Positions 45,161-54,236 of a stretch of DNA of 64,000 bases are shown here, one piece after another. A program made the translations under genes and the position numbers. The notes under the pieces are model-generated. The model saw nothing but the letters and a program-made list of their open reading frames with translations, had not been told where the DNA came from and did not search any database. The stretch is taken from NCBI RefSeq assembly GCF_023264855.1, contig NZ_JAHFUW010000008.1, positions 1 through 64,000 of the forward strand. Reading direction: 5' to 3'. Position 1 is the first letter of the stretch; each line of letters begins with the position of its first letter. Source of the stretch: Herbiconiux sp. (GTDB taxonomy: Bacteria > Actinomycetota > Actinomycetes > Actinomycetales > Microbacteriaceae).

Positions 45161-46552
45161 CTAGAGAGTGCCGGTGCGGTAGTCGTCGAGCGAGACGGCT
45201 CCGGATGCTGCCGCGGCGGCATCCGCCTGGGCTGCGATCTCCGACCGGAGGGCGGCCGCGGAGCCGAGACCGAAGAGGGTCTCGATGGCGGCGAACACCT
45301 CGTCGGCCCGGCCTTCGCGCGCCAGTTCGCGGGCGCGCACCGAGGGGGAGTGCAGGATGACGCCCACGAGGTGCCGCAGCGAACGCTCGGTCTGCTCGGC
45401 CGCGGCTGCGGCGAGCACGGTCGCGGACGGATCGGCGGTGGCCGCGGTGGCGATGGCCGAGGAGCGCGACCGCCCGATCTCGGCGTCGAGCAGGTCGAAC
45501 AGGTGCGAGCGCAGGGCCACGACCGCGGGGGTGACGGCTGACTCGGCCTTGCCGGCGCGGTATTCCGCGGCCGCCTGGTCGACCAGGGCGCGCGCATCCG
45601 ACTCGGCGTTCAGTTCGTCGAGCGGCGCGTGCAGGCTGATGGTCTCGAGGTCGAGCAGCTCGGCTCCGGCCACTCCGGCGACGGCGGGGTCGACGTTGCG
45701 CGGCAGACCGAGGTCGATGATGAGACGGCGGGTGAAGGCGCCGGGAAGCGAGGCTGCGGCGCGCAGGTGGTCGGCATTCAGCACGACGGTGGCCGCCGTG
45801 CTGCAGGTGATCACCACGTCGGCCGTGGCGACGGCCTCGAGGAAGCCGCCTGCGGGCACCGGCTCGAGCTCTTGCTTGGCGGCGAACACGGCCGCACGGC
45901 CCGACGGCGAGAACACCCGGATGTCGGTGACCCCGCGGTCGCGCAGGTTCGCGAGCGTGACGCGGGCGTACTGCCCGGTGCCGACCAGCAGCACGCGCGT
46001 GGCGGCCCAGTCGGTGACCCGGCTCTCGCCGAGATCGAGGGCGAGGCGGGCGAGCGAACGCCCCGCGCCGCCGAGGCCCGTCTTCGTCTTGACGCCGCGG
46101 GAGGTCTGCGAGGCACGCTGGAACAGCCGCTCCAGGTCGGAGGAGGTCGTGCCCTCGATCCGTGCGGTGCTGAGCGCCCGCTTCACCTGGCCGGCGATCT
46201 CGTCTTCGCCGACGACGACCGACTCCAGGCCCGACGACACGGCGAACAGGTGGTCGGCCACGCCGTCGCCGCAGAGCAGCGTGAGACTGTCGCGCAGCTC
46301 GTCGACATCGGTTCCGGATGCCGCGCTGAACGACTCCGCGGCCTGCTCCACGGCCAGCGAGAGGCCGGCGGTGAGCGGTTCGTCGATGTCGAGGTAGGCC
46401 TCGAAGCGGTTGCAGGTGGCCAGCACGACCGCGCCCTGCACGAAGTCGCTCTCGGCCACGAGGCTCTTGGCGACGTCTGCGGTGCCCACCGACAGCTTCT
46501 CGAGGAGGTCGAAGCCCGCGTTCCGGTGATTCGCGGTCAGGCAGATGAGCAC
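45161..46552 (-). CDS. hemA: Glutamyl-tRNA reductase
   Basis: 463 aa from GTG 46552. It reduces glutamyl-tRNA to glutamate-1-semialdehyde with NADPH, the first committed step of heme synthesis. The catalytic Cys47 lies in [11 protein letters not shown]; GxGxxA-like [14 protein letters not shown] binds NADPH; a dimerisation helix ends the protein. The GTG start matches the family N-terminus [10 protein letters not shown]; a TTG 21 bases upstream is less likely. TACAAT ends 6 bases before it. It faces away from the main heme cluster, so it probably has its own control; it is 1.65 kb from hemE with one unrelated gene between. Confidence 0.95.
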   Translation of the reverse strand: MLICLTANHRNAGFDLLEKLSVGTADVAKSLVAESDFVQGAVVLATCNRFEAYLDIDEPLTAGLSLAVEQAAESFSAASGTDVDELRDSLTLLCGDGVADHLFAVSSGLESVVVGEDEIAGQVKRALSTARIEGTTSSDLERLFQRASQTSRGVKTKTGLGGAGRSLARLALDLGESRVTDWAATRVLLVGTGQYARVTLANLRDRGVTDIRVFSPSGRAAVFAAKQELEPVPAGGFLEAVATADVVITCSTAATVVLNADHLRAAASLPGAFTRRLIIDLGLPRNVDPAVAGVAGAELLDLETISLHAPLDELNAESDARALVDQAAAEYRAGKAESAVTPAVVALRSHLFDLLDAEIGRSRSSAIATAATADPSATVLAAAAAEQTERSLRHLVGVILHSPSVRARELAREGRADEVFAAIETLFGLGSAAALRSEIAAQADAAAAASGAVSLDDYRTGTL

Positions 46553-46558
46553 TAGCTG

Positions 46559-46564
46559 ATTGTA
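46559..46564 (-). promoter_or_regulatory. -10 element of hemA (leaderless type)
   Basis: TACAAT on the minus strand, 6 bases before the GTG of hemA. It is the best match to the TANNNT consensus in the window and supports this start. Confidence 0.6.
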
Positions 46565-46643
46565 CGCCCCCAAAACTGATCATCTGCTGGCCCGAGGGTC
46601 GCCGAGAGCACTCTCAGCGGCCCTCACGTTCGTGGTCGGGTGG

Positions 46644-48047
46644 TCAGTCCCAGAGAACCGTGGGGTTCTCGCTCGCCATGTCGACCGAGGGGGAGCCGAG
46701 CGAGGGGGCGAAGATCAGGTCGCAGGTTCCGGATGCTCCGCCCTGGCTGCACTGCGCGGTGACGTCGACCGATCCGATGTAGTCGCCCTGGGCGAGGGTG
46801 GGGTTGTCGTAGCTGAGGGTCGGTTCGAGCGAGCTCAGCGTGGTCTGGCCGTCGGCCGAGAGGGTGCGCTTGATCGTGCCGTCGACGAGGGTGGTGCCGT
46901 CGTCGAGGGTGGCGGGCAGCTCGAGCCCGCAGCCGGCGGCCAGCGTGGTGGAGGCGAGGCATTCGTTCGCCGCCGCGGTCACGATGCTGCGGAACTGCTG
47001 CAGCGCCTCATCCGTCAGCACTGGCTCGATGTCGCCGGTGTCGCCGGATTCGAACGGCGCGGTCACCACGACGGTGGTGGTTCCCTCGAGCGTGAAGTTG
47101 GGCAGGTCGGTCGCGAGCTCGTAGGCGCCGGGGAAGACCTCGACCTCGTCGGCCTGCACGGCGACTCCGTTCACGGTCAGGCCGATGCCGTCGAATTTCG
47201 CCGTGCTGATGTAGCCCGTGCCACCGCTGACCTGCCACTCCCCGTCGCCGTCGTAGTCGAGAACCGAGTACTCGGCCTGCACCGGGTCGCCGCCGAGGAG
47301 GTATCCGACCGTGACGTCGGCCGATCCCTCGTCGCCTACCTGCTGCACGACCTCGATGTCGGTGATGGGTGCGAGCTCGTTGGACGCCGCGAGCACCTCG
47401 TTGGTGAGCAGTGTGTCGTCGTCCGGGGCGGAGCCGAGCAGCCCGAGCGCGGTCTCGGCATCGCTTTCGCTCAGCGCGGTGAGGTAGCTCACCACCGTGT
47501 CGGAGGGCTTGCGGGCGTTCGCGGCGTTGGTGGCCGCGATGCTGTTGGCCACCAGGGCGACCACCACGATGATGACGACGATCAGCGCCACCGCACCGCC
47601 GATGATGCCGATCAGGGCGCCGGCACCGAGACGGCGCTTCTTCGGCGGTGTGCCGCCGGGGCCGGGGGCTCCGGATGCGCCGGGCACCGAGGGCCCGTAG
47701 CCCGGGTGAGGCTGTGGGGCCTGGGGCGCCCCGGGGCCGTAGCCGGGGTGGGGCTGGCCGGGTGCGTAGGCCTGGGTCGGCTGCGGAGCGCCGTAACCCG
47801 GATGCGGCTGTGCGAGCTGCTCCGGCGTGTAGCCCGGATGCGGCTGGTTCCGCGCGGGAGCTGCGGGATAGGCCGGCGGGGCGACAGGAGGAACGGGCGG
47901 TGCCGGGGGCACCGGCGCCTCGGGGGCCGCAGGAGGATCGAACGGCGCCGGTGGCGGCACGGGCGTGGTGCCGGGCTGCTCGCCCGATCCGCTCGGCTTC
48001 GTGGAATCGGGCTGGTTGCGGTCTGCGGTGTTCTCGTCGTCGCTCAT
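46644..48047 (-). CDS. Membrane protein with Pro-rich QPHPGY repeats
   Basis: 467 aa from ATG 48047, with GAGGGGG upstream. A Pro/Ala-rich cytoplasmic N-terminus (about 1-150) carries four QPHPGY repeats, then a basic KKRR stretch and one membrane helix (about 151-177). The extracellular part of about 290 residues has a DUF4878-like lumazine/NTF2-type beginning (DTVVSYLTALSESDAETALG) and, near the end, cysteines that could pair (CSQGGASGTC). Tyr/Pro-rich tails of this kind often bind other membrane or cytoskeletal proteins. Function unknown; the gene lies between hemA and hemE and is read leftward. Confidence 0.83.
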   Translation of the reverse strand: MSDDENTADRNQPDSTKPSGSGEQPGTTPVPPPAPFDPPAAPEAPVPPAPPVPPVAPPAYPAAPARNQPHPGYTPEQLAQPHPGYGAPQPTQAYAPGQPHPGYGPGAPQAPQPHPGYGPSVPGASGAPGPGGTPPKKRRLGAGALIGIIGGAVALIVVIIVVVALVANSIAATNAANARKPSDTVVSYLTALSESDAETALGLLGSAPDDDTLLTNEVLAASNELAPITDIEVVQQVGDEGSADVTVGYLLGGDPVQAEYSVLDYDGDGEWQVSGGTGYISTAKFDGIGLTVNGVAVQADEVEVFPGAYELATDLPNFTLEGTTTVVVTAPFESGDTGDIEPVLTDEALQQFRSIVTAAANECLASTTLAAGCGLELPATLDDGTTLVDGTIKRTLSADGQTTLSSLEPTLSYDNPTLAQGDYIGSVDVTAQCSQGGASGTCDLIFAPSLGSPSVDMASENPTVLWD

Positions 48048-48193
48048 GGCGCCCCCTCGTATCGTCACCTGTCTACCACCGCTGCCGCGCCGACCCCATG
48101 GGCAGAACTCCCCATCGGCGCCGCTCGCCCGCCCGTCGGGTGCCTCGGGGCACACCTCCGGCCCCACCCGCCGGGGCGTCCAGCCGCCCGCCG

Positions 48194-48199
48194 TAAGAT
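48194..48199 (+). promoter_or_regulatory. -10 element of hemE (leaderless type)
   Basis: TAAGAT, 6 bases before the GTG at 48206. It is the reason for choosing GTG 48206 over GTG 48200. Confidence 0.5.
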
Positions 48200-48205
48200 G
48201 TGGCG

Positions 48206-49285
48206 GTGACTCTGCCCGCGACGCATCCGCTCTCCGACGGCCGCACGGCCGACTCCCCGCTCATCACCACCTACCTCGGCACGCGGGGCCCGATCACCCC
48301 CGTGTGGTTCATGCGCCAGGCCGGCCGCTCGCTGCCCGAGTACCGCGAACTGCGGGTCGGAACCCGGATGCTCGACGCCTGCCTCGACCCGGCGATGGCC
48401 AGCGAGATCACGCTGCAGCCGGTGCGCCGGCACGGTGTCGACGCGGGCATCTTCTTCAGTGACATCGTCATCCCGCTGCGCCTGGCCGGCGTCGACGTGG
48501 AGATCGAGCCCGGCCGCGGCCCGGTGCTCGCGAAGCCGGTGCGCACGCTCGCCGACGTGCAGGCGCTGCCGGATCCGGCCGGCGCCGACTTCTCGGCCAT
48601 CCAGGCCGGTGTCGCCCAGACCGTCGCCGCGCTCGGCCGCACGCCGCTGATCGGCTTCGCCGGGGCCCCCTTCACGCTCGCGGCCTACCTCGTGGAAGGC
48701 GGGCCGTCGAAAGACCACATCCGCGCCCGCACCCTCATGCACGCCGACCCCGAGGCCTGGGAGGGGCTGCTCGACTGGGCCGCCGCGGTGACCGGCGCCT
48801 TCTTGCGCGCCCAGCTGCTGGCCGGTGCCAGCGCCGCGCAGCTGTTCGACTCGTGGGTCGGCTCGCTCTCCCGCGCCGACTACGTGCGGCGCGTGGCGCC
48901 GTTCTCGGCGAAGGCGCTCGCGCCGATCCGGGATCTCGACGTGCCCGTGGTGCACTTCGGGGTGGGCAGCGGCGAGGTTCTGAAAGAGATGCACGCCGTG
49001 GGCGCCGACGTGGTGGGCGTCGACTGGCGGCTGCCGCTGGACGAGGCCTCGGTGCGGCTGGGCGGCGGCGTGACCGTGCAGGGCAACATCGACCCCGCGC
49101 TGCTCGCGGCGCCGTGGGAGGTGCTCGAGGCGCACGTGCTCGACGTGCTGCGGCGCGGCCGGAGCGCCCCCGCGCACGTTCTGAACCTGGGGCACGGCGT
49201 GCCGCCGGAGACCGACCCGGCGGTGCTGACGCGCATCGTCGAGCTCGTGCACGCGCAGGGGGAGGGGCAGGGGCAGGATGCCTGA
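48206..49285 (+). CDS. hemE: Uroporphyrinogen decarboxylase
   Basis: 359 aa. Removes the four acetate carboxyls of uroporphyrinogen III to give coproporphyrinogen III. Family motifs: PVWFMRQAGRSLPEYRELR (substrate-binding Arg), IFFSDIVIPL, GFAGAPFTLAAYLVEG, and the C-terminal NLGHGVPPETD. The GTG 48206 start is favoured by the TAAGAT hexamer; GTG 48200 is possible. First gene of the rightward heme run; its last 8 bases overlap hemY. Confidence 0.95.
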   Translation: MTLPATHPLSDGRTADSPLITTYLGTRGPITPVWFMRQAGRSLPEYRELRVGTRMLDACLDPAMASEITLQPVRRHGVDAGIFFSDIVIPLRLAGVDVEIEPGRGPVLAKPVRTLADVQALPDPAGADFSAIQAGVAQTVAALGRTPLIGFAGAPFTLAAYLVEGGPSKDHIRARTLMHADPEAWEGLLDWAAAVTGAFLRAQLLAGASAAQLFDSWVGSLSRADYVRRVAPFSAKALAPIRDLDVPVVHFGVGSGEVLKEMHAVGADVVGVDWRLPLDEASVRLGGGVTVQGNIDPALLAAPWEVLEAHVLDVLRRGRSAPAHVLNLGHGVPPETDPAVLTRIVELVHAQGEGQGQDA

Positions 49286-50951
49286 GCTGGCGGATGCGGG
49301 ACCCGGCGAGCCCGAGAGCTCGGCGCTGCCCGACGCGGTCGACGTCGTCGTGATCGGCGGCGGCGTGGCCGGTCTGGTGGCCGCCCGGCAGCTCGCGCAC
49401 CTCGGCCAGTCGGTGCTGCTCGTGGAGGAGCGGCCCGTGCTCGGCGGTTTCGTCGCGCGGCACGAGGTGGCGGGCGTCGCGCTCGACGCCGGGGCCGAGA
49501 GCTTCGCCATCCGCAAGGGCACCGTCGCGGGCCTGGCCACCGACCTCGGCCTGGGCGACGACATCGTGACCCCGGATGCCGCCGGCGCCTGGGTCACCTG
49601 GAACGGCGGCACCGCGCCGCTCCCGGCCGCGGGCGTGCTCGGCATCCCGGGCTCGCCGCTCGCCGACGACGTGCGCCGCATCCTCGGCTGGGGCGGCTCG
49701 CTGCGCGCCTATCTCGACCGCCTGATGCCGCTCGTGCGGGTGCGCACCGAGACCGACCTCGGCGACATCGTGCGCCGCCGGATGGGCCAGAGGGTGCTCG
49801 ACCGGCTCGTCACCCCCGTGGTCGCGGGCGTGCACTCCGCCGATCCCGGTGTGGTCGACGTTCACACGGTCGCCCCCGGACTCACCCAGGCCATGACCAC
49901 GCAGGGGTCGCTCTCCGGCGCCGTGATGGCGTTGCGCGAGCAGGCGCCGGCGGGGTCGCTCGTGCAGGGCATCGCGGGCGGGGTCTACCGGCTCGTCGAG
50001 GCGCTCGAGGCCGACTGCCGGTACTACGGCGTGCAGATCCGCACCCGGACGCGCGCGGCCACCGTGGCACGAGCGGTCGAGGCGGGTTCGGTGACGGATG
50101 CGGCGGCTCCGGGGGATCCGGATGCCGGCGGCACGACTTCTGCAGCCGACCCGGTGTGGCGGATCGAACTGGAGAGCGCTGTCGGCGAGAGCGAGAGCGA
50201 GAGCGAGGGCGAGGGCGAGAGCGAGGGCGAGACCGCGCCGCAGACCGCGGACGACGCGTCCGGCCGGACGATCACGGCCCGGGCGGTTCTGCTGGCCACC
50301 GGTTTCCGCGGCGGGCTGCGCCTGCTCGGCGAGATCGCTCCCGAGGTGCTGCCGCCGGCGGCCTCCTGGCCCGAGCCGGCCTCGGTCACCCTCGCCACGA
50401 TCGTGGTCGACGAGCCGCGCCTGGACGCGCATCCGCGGGGCACCGGGGTGCTCGTGGGCGAGGGTACGCCGGGCGTCGCCGCCAAGGCCCTCACGCATTC
50501 GAGCGCGAAATGGCGGTGGCTCGCCGACTCGCTGCCCGCGCACCGGCACGTTCTGCGGCTGTCGTACGGTCGCGGACACGCCGTGGCCGGGGCATCCGGA
50601 GCCGAGATAGCCGGAGCCGAAGCATCCGGAACCCCGGCGTCCGTCGCCCCCGAGGTGACCCTCGCCACCGCCCTGCACGACGCCGGCACGCTGCTCGGCG
50701 TTCCGCTCGCGCCGGGATCGGTCGCCGGATTCGCCGTGACGCCCTGGAACGATTCGCTCGCCTTCGCCACCGTGGGCCACAAGGCGCGCGTGCGCCTCCT
50801 GCTCGCCGGGGTGGAGGCCGTGCCGGGTCTCGAGGTCGCCGGTGCGTGGGTGGCCGGCACCGGGCTCGCCGCCACGGTCGAGCAGGCGCGGGTCACCGCA
50901 TCCGGGCTCGCCGCCCACCTGCGCGGGGAACGCCGGGCGCCGCAGGGGTGA
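49278..50951 (+). CDS. hemY: Coproporphyrinogen III oxidase of the HemY/CgoX type
   Basis: 557 aa flavoprotein. FAD-binding GGGVAGLVAARQLAHLG at about residues 27-43 and the C-terminal GAWVAGTGLA fit HemY. In the coproporphyrin-dependent pathway of Actinobacteria and Firmicutes it oxidises coproporphyrinogen III to coproporphyrin III; the same family was formerly called protoporphyrinogen oxidase. It is longer than usual (about 470 aa) because of an insertion near residue 270-330 that holds an acidic Glu-Ser/Glu-Gly repeat. Overlaps hemE by 8 bases. Confidence 0.92.
   Translation: MPELADAGPGEPESSALPDAVDVVVIGGGVAGLVAARQLAHLGQSVLLVEERPVLGGFVARHEVAGVALDAGAESFAIRKGTVAGLATDLGLGDDIVTPDAAGAWVTWNGGTAPLPAAGVLGIPGSPLADDVRRILGWGGSLRAYLDRLMPLVRVRTETDLGDIVRRRMGQRVLDRLVTPVVAGVHSADPGVVDVHTVAPGLTQAMTTQGSLSGAVMALREQAPAGSLVQGIAGGVYRLVEALEADCRYYGVQIRTRTRAATVARAVEAGSVTDAAAPGDPDAGGTTSAADPVWRIELESAVGESESESEGEGESEGETAPQTADDASGRTITARAVLLATGFRGGLRLLGEIAPEVLPPAASWPEPASVTLATIVVDEPRLDAHPRGTGVLVGEGTPGVAAKALTHSSAKWRWLADSLPAHRHVLRLSYGRGHAVAGASGAEIAGAEASGTPASVAPEVTLATALHDAGTLLGVPLAPGSVAGFAVTPWNDSLAFATVGHKARVRLLLAGVEAVPGLEVAGAWVAGTGLAATVEQARVTASGLAAHLRGERRAPQG
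50187..50228 (+). repeat. Hexanucleotide microsatellite within hemY
   Basis: Seven consecutive copies of GAGAGC or GAGGGC (three, two, one, one), coding for Glu-Ser/Glu-Gly dipeptides at residues 304-317, with a further GAGACC unit. The six-base unit cannot shift the frame, but copy number may differ between strains. Confidence 0.85.
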
Positions 50952-51046
50952 GACTCGCGCAGAACCTGGCAATCGACGCCATGCGGCCTCCGACCAGGGG
51001 GACTACGCTTGTGAGGACGCTGTATTCATGATCGATCGGAGTAGTA

Positions 51047-51463
51047 ATGCGCGGAAAGATCATCTTCGTCGTCGGGCTGGCAACGGGATATGTGCTCGGA
51101 ACACGTGCAGGGCGTGAGCGCTACGAGCAGATCAAAGCCGGAGCGGAGAAGGTCTGGAACACGCCGGCCGTGCAGTCGGGTGTCGACAAGGTGCAGGAGT
51201 TCGCCGGTGCGCGGGTCGATTCCGTGAAGGCCGACCTCTCGGCCAAGGCTCATAGTGCGCTCTCGGCCCTGATCGGCCGTGAGCCGCGCACGTCGTCCTC
51301 CACGACCGCCTCCACGGCGGCCGCGAAGGTGGGTTCGACGCGTGCCACGCCCACGAAGACCGCTGCGGCCAAGCCCAGCGCCGCCAAGCCGACCGCCGCC
51401 AAGGCGTCTGCCGCGAAGAAGCCGGCCACCGAGCCGACTGCCGACACCGACGCCGACGAGTAG
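51047..51463 (+). CDS. YtxH-like membrane-associated protein
   Basis: 138 aa with GGAGTAGTA upstream of the ATG. MRGKIIFVVGLATGYVLGTR is a short N-terminal membrane helix with a GxxxG pattern, followed by RAGRERYEQIKAGAEKVW, the classical YtxH/DUF883-like signature, and a helical middle. The tail (about 85-138) is a low-complexity Lys/Ala/Thr repeat with AAKPSAAKPTAAK units, like histone-type tails that can bind DNA or anionic polymers. First gene of a three-gene envelope module inside the heme cluster. Confidence 0.84.
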   Translation: MRGKIIFVVGLATGYVLGTRAGRERYEQIKAGAEKVWNTPAVQSGVDKVQEFAGARVDSVKADLSAKAHSALSALIGREPRTSSSTTASTAAAKVGSTRATPTKTAAAKPSAAKPTAAKASAAKKPATEPTADTDADE

Positions 51464-51474
51464 GAGAAGGCACC

Positions 51475-51879
51475 GTGACCGAAGAACGCGACAAACGAGC
51501 GCGCCGCTCGCTCGTCTCCTTGTTCGCCGAGCTGCCCACGCTGATCATCCAGCTGCTCAAAGACGAGATCGAGAACCTCAAGCGCGACCTGACCGCACGC
51601 CTCGCGAAGCTCGGCATCGGCATCGGCCTGTTCGTCGCCGCCGCGCTGTTCGCCTTCTTCGCGCTGGCGACACTCATCGCGGCAGCCGTGCTCGGTCTCG
51701 CGACGGTGCTGCCGGCCTGGGCCTCGGCCCTGATCGTGGCGGGCGCTCTTCTGGTGCTCGCCGCCATCCTCGCCCTCGTGGGGCTCTCGTCGGTGAAGAA
51801 GGGCGTTCCGCCCGTGCCCGAAGAGGCCATCGCGAGCATCAAGAAAGACATCAACACCGTCAAAGGATTGGGTCAGTGA
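51475..51879 (+). CDS. Holin-X family (DUF1469) membrane protein
   Basis: 134 aa, GTG start with AGGAGAAGGC upstream. The N-terminal amphipathic part (LVSLFAELPTLIIQLLKDEI) is followed by two strong membrane helices (about 45-70 and 77-102) and a Lys-rich tail. This is the actinobacterial Hol_X/DUF1469 pattern. Despite the name it is a chromosomal envelope protein in many Actinobacteria and not evidence of a prophage. It overlaps the next gene by one base (TGATG). Confidence 0.88.
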   Translation: MTEERDKRARRSLVSLFAELPTLIIQLLKDEIENLKRDLTARLAKLGIGIGLFVAAALFAFFALATLIAAAVLGLATVLPAWASALIVAGALLVLAAILALVGLSSVKKGVPPVPEEAIASIKKDINTVKGLGQ

Positions 51880-52184
51880 TGAGTGAAGCTCCGAAGACGG
51901 CGGGCGGATCGGGAACAGCTCCCGCCGACGCCCCGCAGCGCTCCAAGGCCGAACTGCTCGCCGACATCGAGAAGAACCGCGCCGACCTCCGCGCCACGCT
52001 GGATGCCATCGAGTTCAAGCTCAACCTGCCCAAGCAGGCCCGGCACGCGGCCCACCGTGTGAAGAGCCGGGTCAACCGCCTCCGCCACGACAACCCGGTC
52101 GTGTTCGGCACGGTGGTGGCCGGAGCCGTCGCGGCCGTGGGGGCCGCCGCCGTGCTCGGCTTCCGCTTCGCCGCCAAGAAGTAG
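51879..52184 (+). CDS. DUF3618 protein
   Basis: 101 aa. The ATG shares one base with the preceding stop. SKAELLADIEKNRADLRATL and DAIEFKLNLP, followed by a basic stretch (HRVKSRVNRLRHD) and a C-terminal membrane helix (about 75-97), match DUF3618. The N-terminal part would form a coiled coil in the cytoplasm. Members of this family commonly accompany holin-X and YtxH-like genes; function unknown. Confidence 0.88.
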   Translation: MSEAPKTAGGSGTAPADAPQRSKAELLADIEKNRADLRATLDAIEFKLNLPKQARHAAHRVKSRVNRLRHDNPVVFGTVVAGAVAAVGAAAVLGFRFAAKK

Positions 52185-52276
52185 CGTGCGCGCCCGCCCG
52201 AGCGCCGCACCACTGACAGCACCGACCCCCCTGGCACCATCGCTTCACCGCACCACGATCACGAACGAAGAGGAAC

Positions 52277-53047
52277 ATGACTGACCCGACAGTCGAGTCG
52301 ACCGCCCACTCCGCCGAACAGCCCGGCTCTCAGCCGCTTACCGCCCGCGATGTGGAGGACTCGGAGGCGGTGCCGGTCATCGGCTACACGCTCTGGGCGG
52401 TGTTCCGCCGCAATCCCGATGCCCCGCTGTTCCTCGACGGTGCCGAGGTTCCGGATGCGATCGCGCAGCTCGACGACACGATCGCCTCGGTCGAGGGCGA
52501 AGACGTCATGGTGCGCGGTCTCTACGACGTCTCGGGGCTGCGCGCCGACGCCGACGTGATGGTGTGGCTGCACGGCAGCGTGCCCGAGACCCTGCAGTGG
52601 GCTCTTCGCCAGCTGCGACGCACCCGGCTCTTCGTCGACCTGCTGCCCACCTGGAACGCGATGGGCGTGCACCGTGACGCCGAGTTCTCGTCCAACCACC
52701 TGCCGGCCTTCATGCGCGGCAAGGAGCCGGCCGCCTGGCTGACGGTGTACCCCTTCGTGCGCTCGTACGAGTGGTACATCCTGCCCGAGGAGGAGCGCCG
52801 CGCGATGCTGGCCGACCACGGCCGCAAGGGCGCGCAGTACCGATCGGTGCTCGCGAACACGGTCGCCTCGTTCGCACTGGGCGACTACGAGTGGATCCTC
52901 GCCCTCGAAGACGACGACCTGCTCAACCTGGTCGACCTGATGCGTCACCTGCGTGCGACGGATGCCCGGCTGCACGTGCGGGAGGAGGTCCCGTTCTTCA
53001 CGGGACGGCGCATCGACACCGCCGAGATCGTCGAGGTGCTGCAGTGA
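52277..53047 (+). CDS. hemQ: Coproheme decarboxylase HemQ
   Basis: 256 aa of the chlorite dismutase superfamily (ChdC). It converts coproheme to heme b with hydrogen peroxide, the last step of the pathway. YPFVRSYEWY (Tyr158) supplies the catalytic tyrosine that is oxidised during turnover, and His181 in LADHGRKG is the expected proximal haem ligand. GAGGAA precedes the ATG. Its presence defines the coproporphyrin-dependent route. The stop overlaps hemH by 4 bases (GTGA). Confidence 0.96.
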   Translation: MTDPTVESTAHSAEQPGSQPLTARDVEDSEAVPVIGYTLWAVFRRNPDAPLFLDGAEVPDAIAQLDDTIASVEGEDVMVRGLYDVSGLRADADVMVWLHGSVPETLQWALRQLRRTRLFVDLLPTWNAMGVHRDAEFSSNHLPAFMRGKEPAAWLTVYPFVRSYEWYILPEEERRAMLADHGRKGAQYRSVLANTVASFALGDYEWILALEDDDLLNLVDLMRHLRATDARLHVREEVPFFTGRRIDTAEIVEVLQ

Positions 53048-54216
53048 GCGCCCGCATCGTCCCCGGCGCGAGCGCGGCCGCCGCGTCCGGACCAGAGCAC
53101 GTCACGGAGCCGGTGGCCTACGACGCCATCCTGCTCGCCTCCTTCGGCGGGCCCGAGGGTCAAGACGACGTGATCCCCTTCCTCCGCAACGTCACGCGCG
53201 GGCGCGGAATCCCCGACGAACGGCTCGAAGAGGTGGCGCACCACTACCGCGCCTTCGGCGGCATCAGCCCGATCAACGCGCAGAACCGCGAGCTCAAGGC
53301 CGCCCTCGAGGCGGAGCTCGCCGGCCGCGGCATCGACCTGCCGGTGCTCTGGGGCAACCGCAACTGGGATCCCTATCTGCGCGAGGCCTTGACCGAAGCG
53401 GATGCCCGCGGGTTCCGCACCCTGATCGCGATCGCCACGAGCGCTTACAGCTCGTACTCGAGCTGCCGGCAGTACCGCGAGGACTTCGCCATCGCTCTGG
53501 ACGAGACGGGCCTCGGCGGCACGATCACGATCGACAAGGTGCGCCAGTTCTTCGACCACCCCGGTTTCGTGCAGCCCTTCATCGACGGCGTCGGCAAGGC
53601 GCTCGCCGACGTGCGCGAGCGCTTCGAGGGCATCGATCCGACGCGCGAGATCGAGGTGCTCTTCACCACGCACTCGATCCCGAGCGCCGACGCCGAGCGC
53701 TCCGGCCCCGCCTCGCGCGGGTTCGGGCCGGACGGCGCCTACGCGGCACAGCACCGGGCCGTGGCCGAGGTCGTCATGCTCGCCGCAGCCGGCGCGAGCG
53801 ACGTGCCCTGGCAGCTGGTGTACCAGTCGCGATCGGGCCCGCCGAGCCAGCCGTGGCTCGAGCCCGACATCAACGACGCCATCGCCGAGCTCCCCGCCAA
53901 GGGCGTGAAGGCCGTGGTGATCGTGCCGCTCGGTTTCGTGAGCGACCATATGGAGGTCATGTGGGACCTCGACAACGAGGCTCTCGAGTCGTGCGCCGAA
54001 CACGATCTGTTCGGCGTGCGCGTGCCGACCCCGGGCGTCGACCCCTCCTATGTCGCCGGACTGGTCGATCTGGTTCTGGAACGCGTGAACGGCACACCCG
54101 TGGCCGAGCGGCCCGCCGTCACCGGCCTCGGTCCGTGGTACGACGTGTGCCGCCCCGGATGCTGCGAGAACGTGCGCCTGGGCTTCAAGCCCGCGCTCTC
54201 CGGGATCGCACCGTAG
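53044..54216 (+). CDS. hemH: Coproporphyrin ferrochelatase (HemH/CpfC)
   Basis: 390 aa, GTG start overlapping the hemQ stop (GTGA). Inserts iron into coproporphyrin III. Ferrochelatase motifs are visible: LLASFGGPEGQDDVIPFL, a metal-site histidine in LFTTHSIPSADAE, WGNRNWDPYL, and a conserved Glu/Asp-rich tail with LDNEALESCAEH. An N-terminal Ala-rich extension of about 20 residues precedes the core. It continues as hemC after 20 bases. Confidence 0.95.
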   Translation: MSARIVPGASAAAASGPEHVTEPVAYDAILLASFGGPEGQDDVIPFLRNVTRGRGIPDERLEEVAHHYRAFGGISPINAQNRELKAALEAELAGRGIDLPVLWGNRNWDPYLREALTEADARGFRTLIAIATSAYSSYSSCRQYREDFAIALDETGLGGTITIDKVRQFFDHPGFVQPFIDGVGKALADVRERFEGIDPTREIEVLFTTHSIPSADAERSGPASRGFGPDGAYAAQHRAVAEVVMLAAAGASDVPWQLVYQSRSGPPSQPWLEPDINDAIAELPAKGVKAVVIVPLGFVSDHMEVMWDLDNEALESCAEHDLFGVRVPTPGVDPSYVAGLVDLVLERVNGTPVAERPAVTGLGPWYDVCRPGCCENVRLGFKPALSGIAP

Positions 54217-54236
54217 GCCGGAACGAGGGCGGGAGC

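Noticed and set aside
50187-50228. Phase-variable repeat in hemY
   Set aside because: The unit length is six bases, so changes in copy number keep the reading frame; on/off switching is not expected.
51475-51879. Prophage holin
   Set aside because: The family name includes holin, but no phage gene is nearby and the protein fits the chromosomal DUF1469 pattern next to YtxH and DUF3618.
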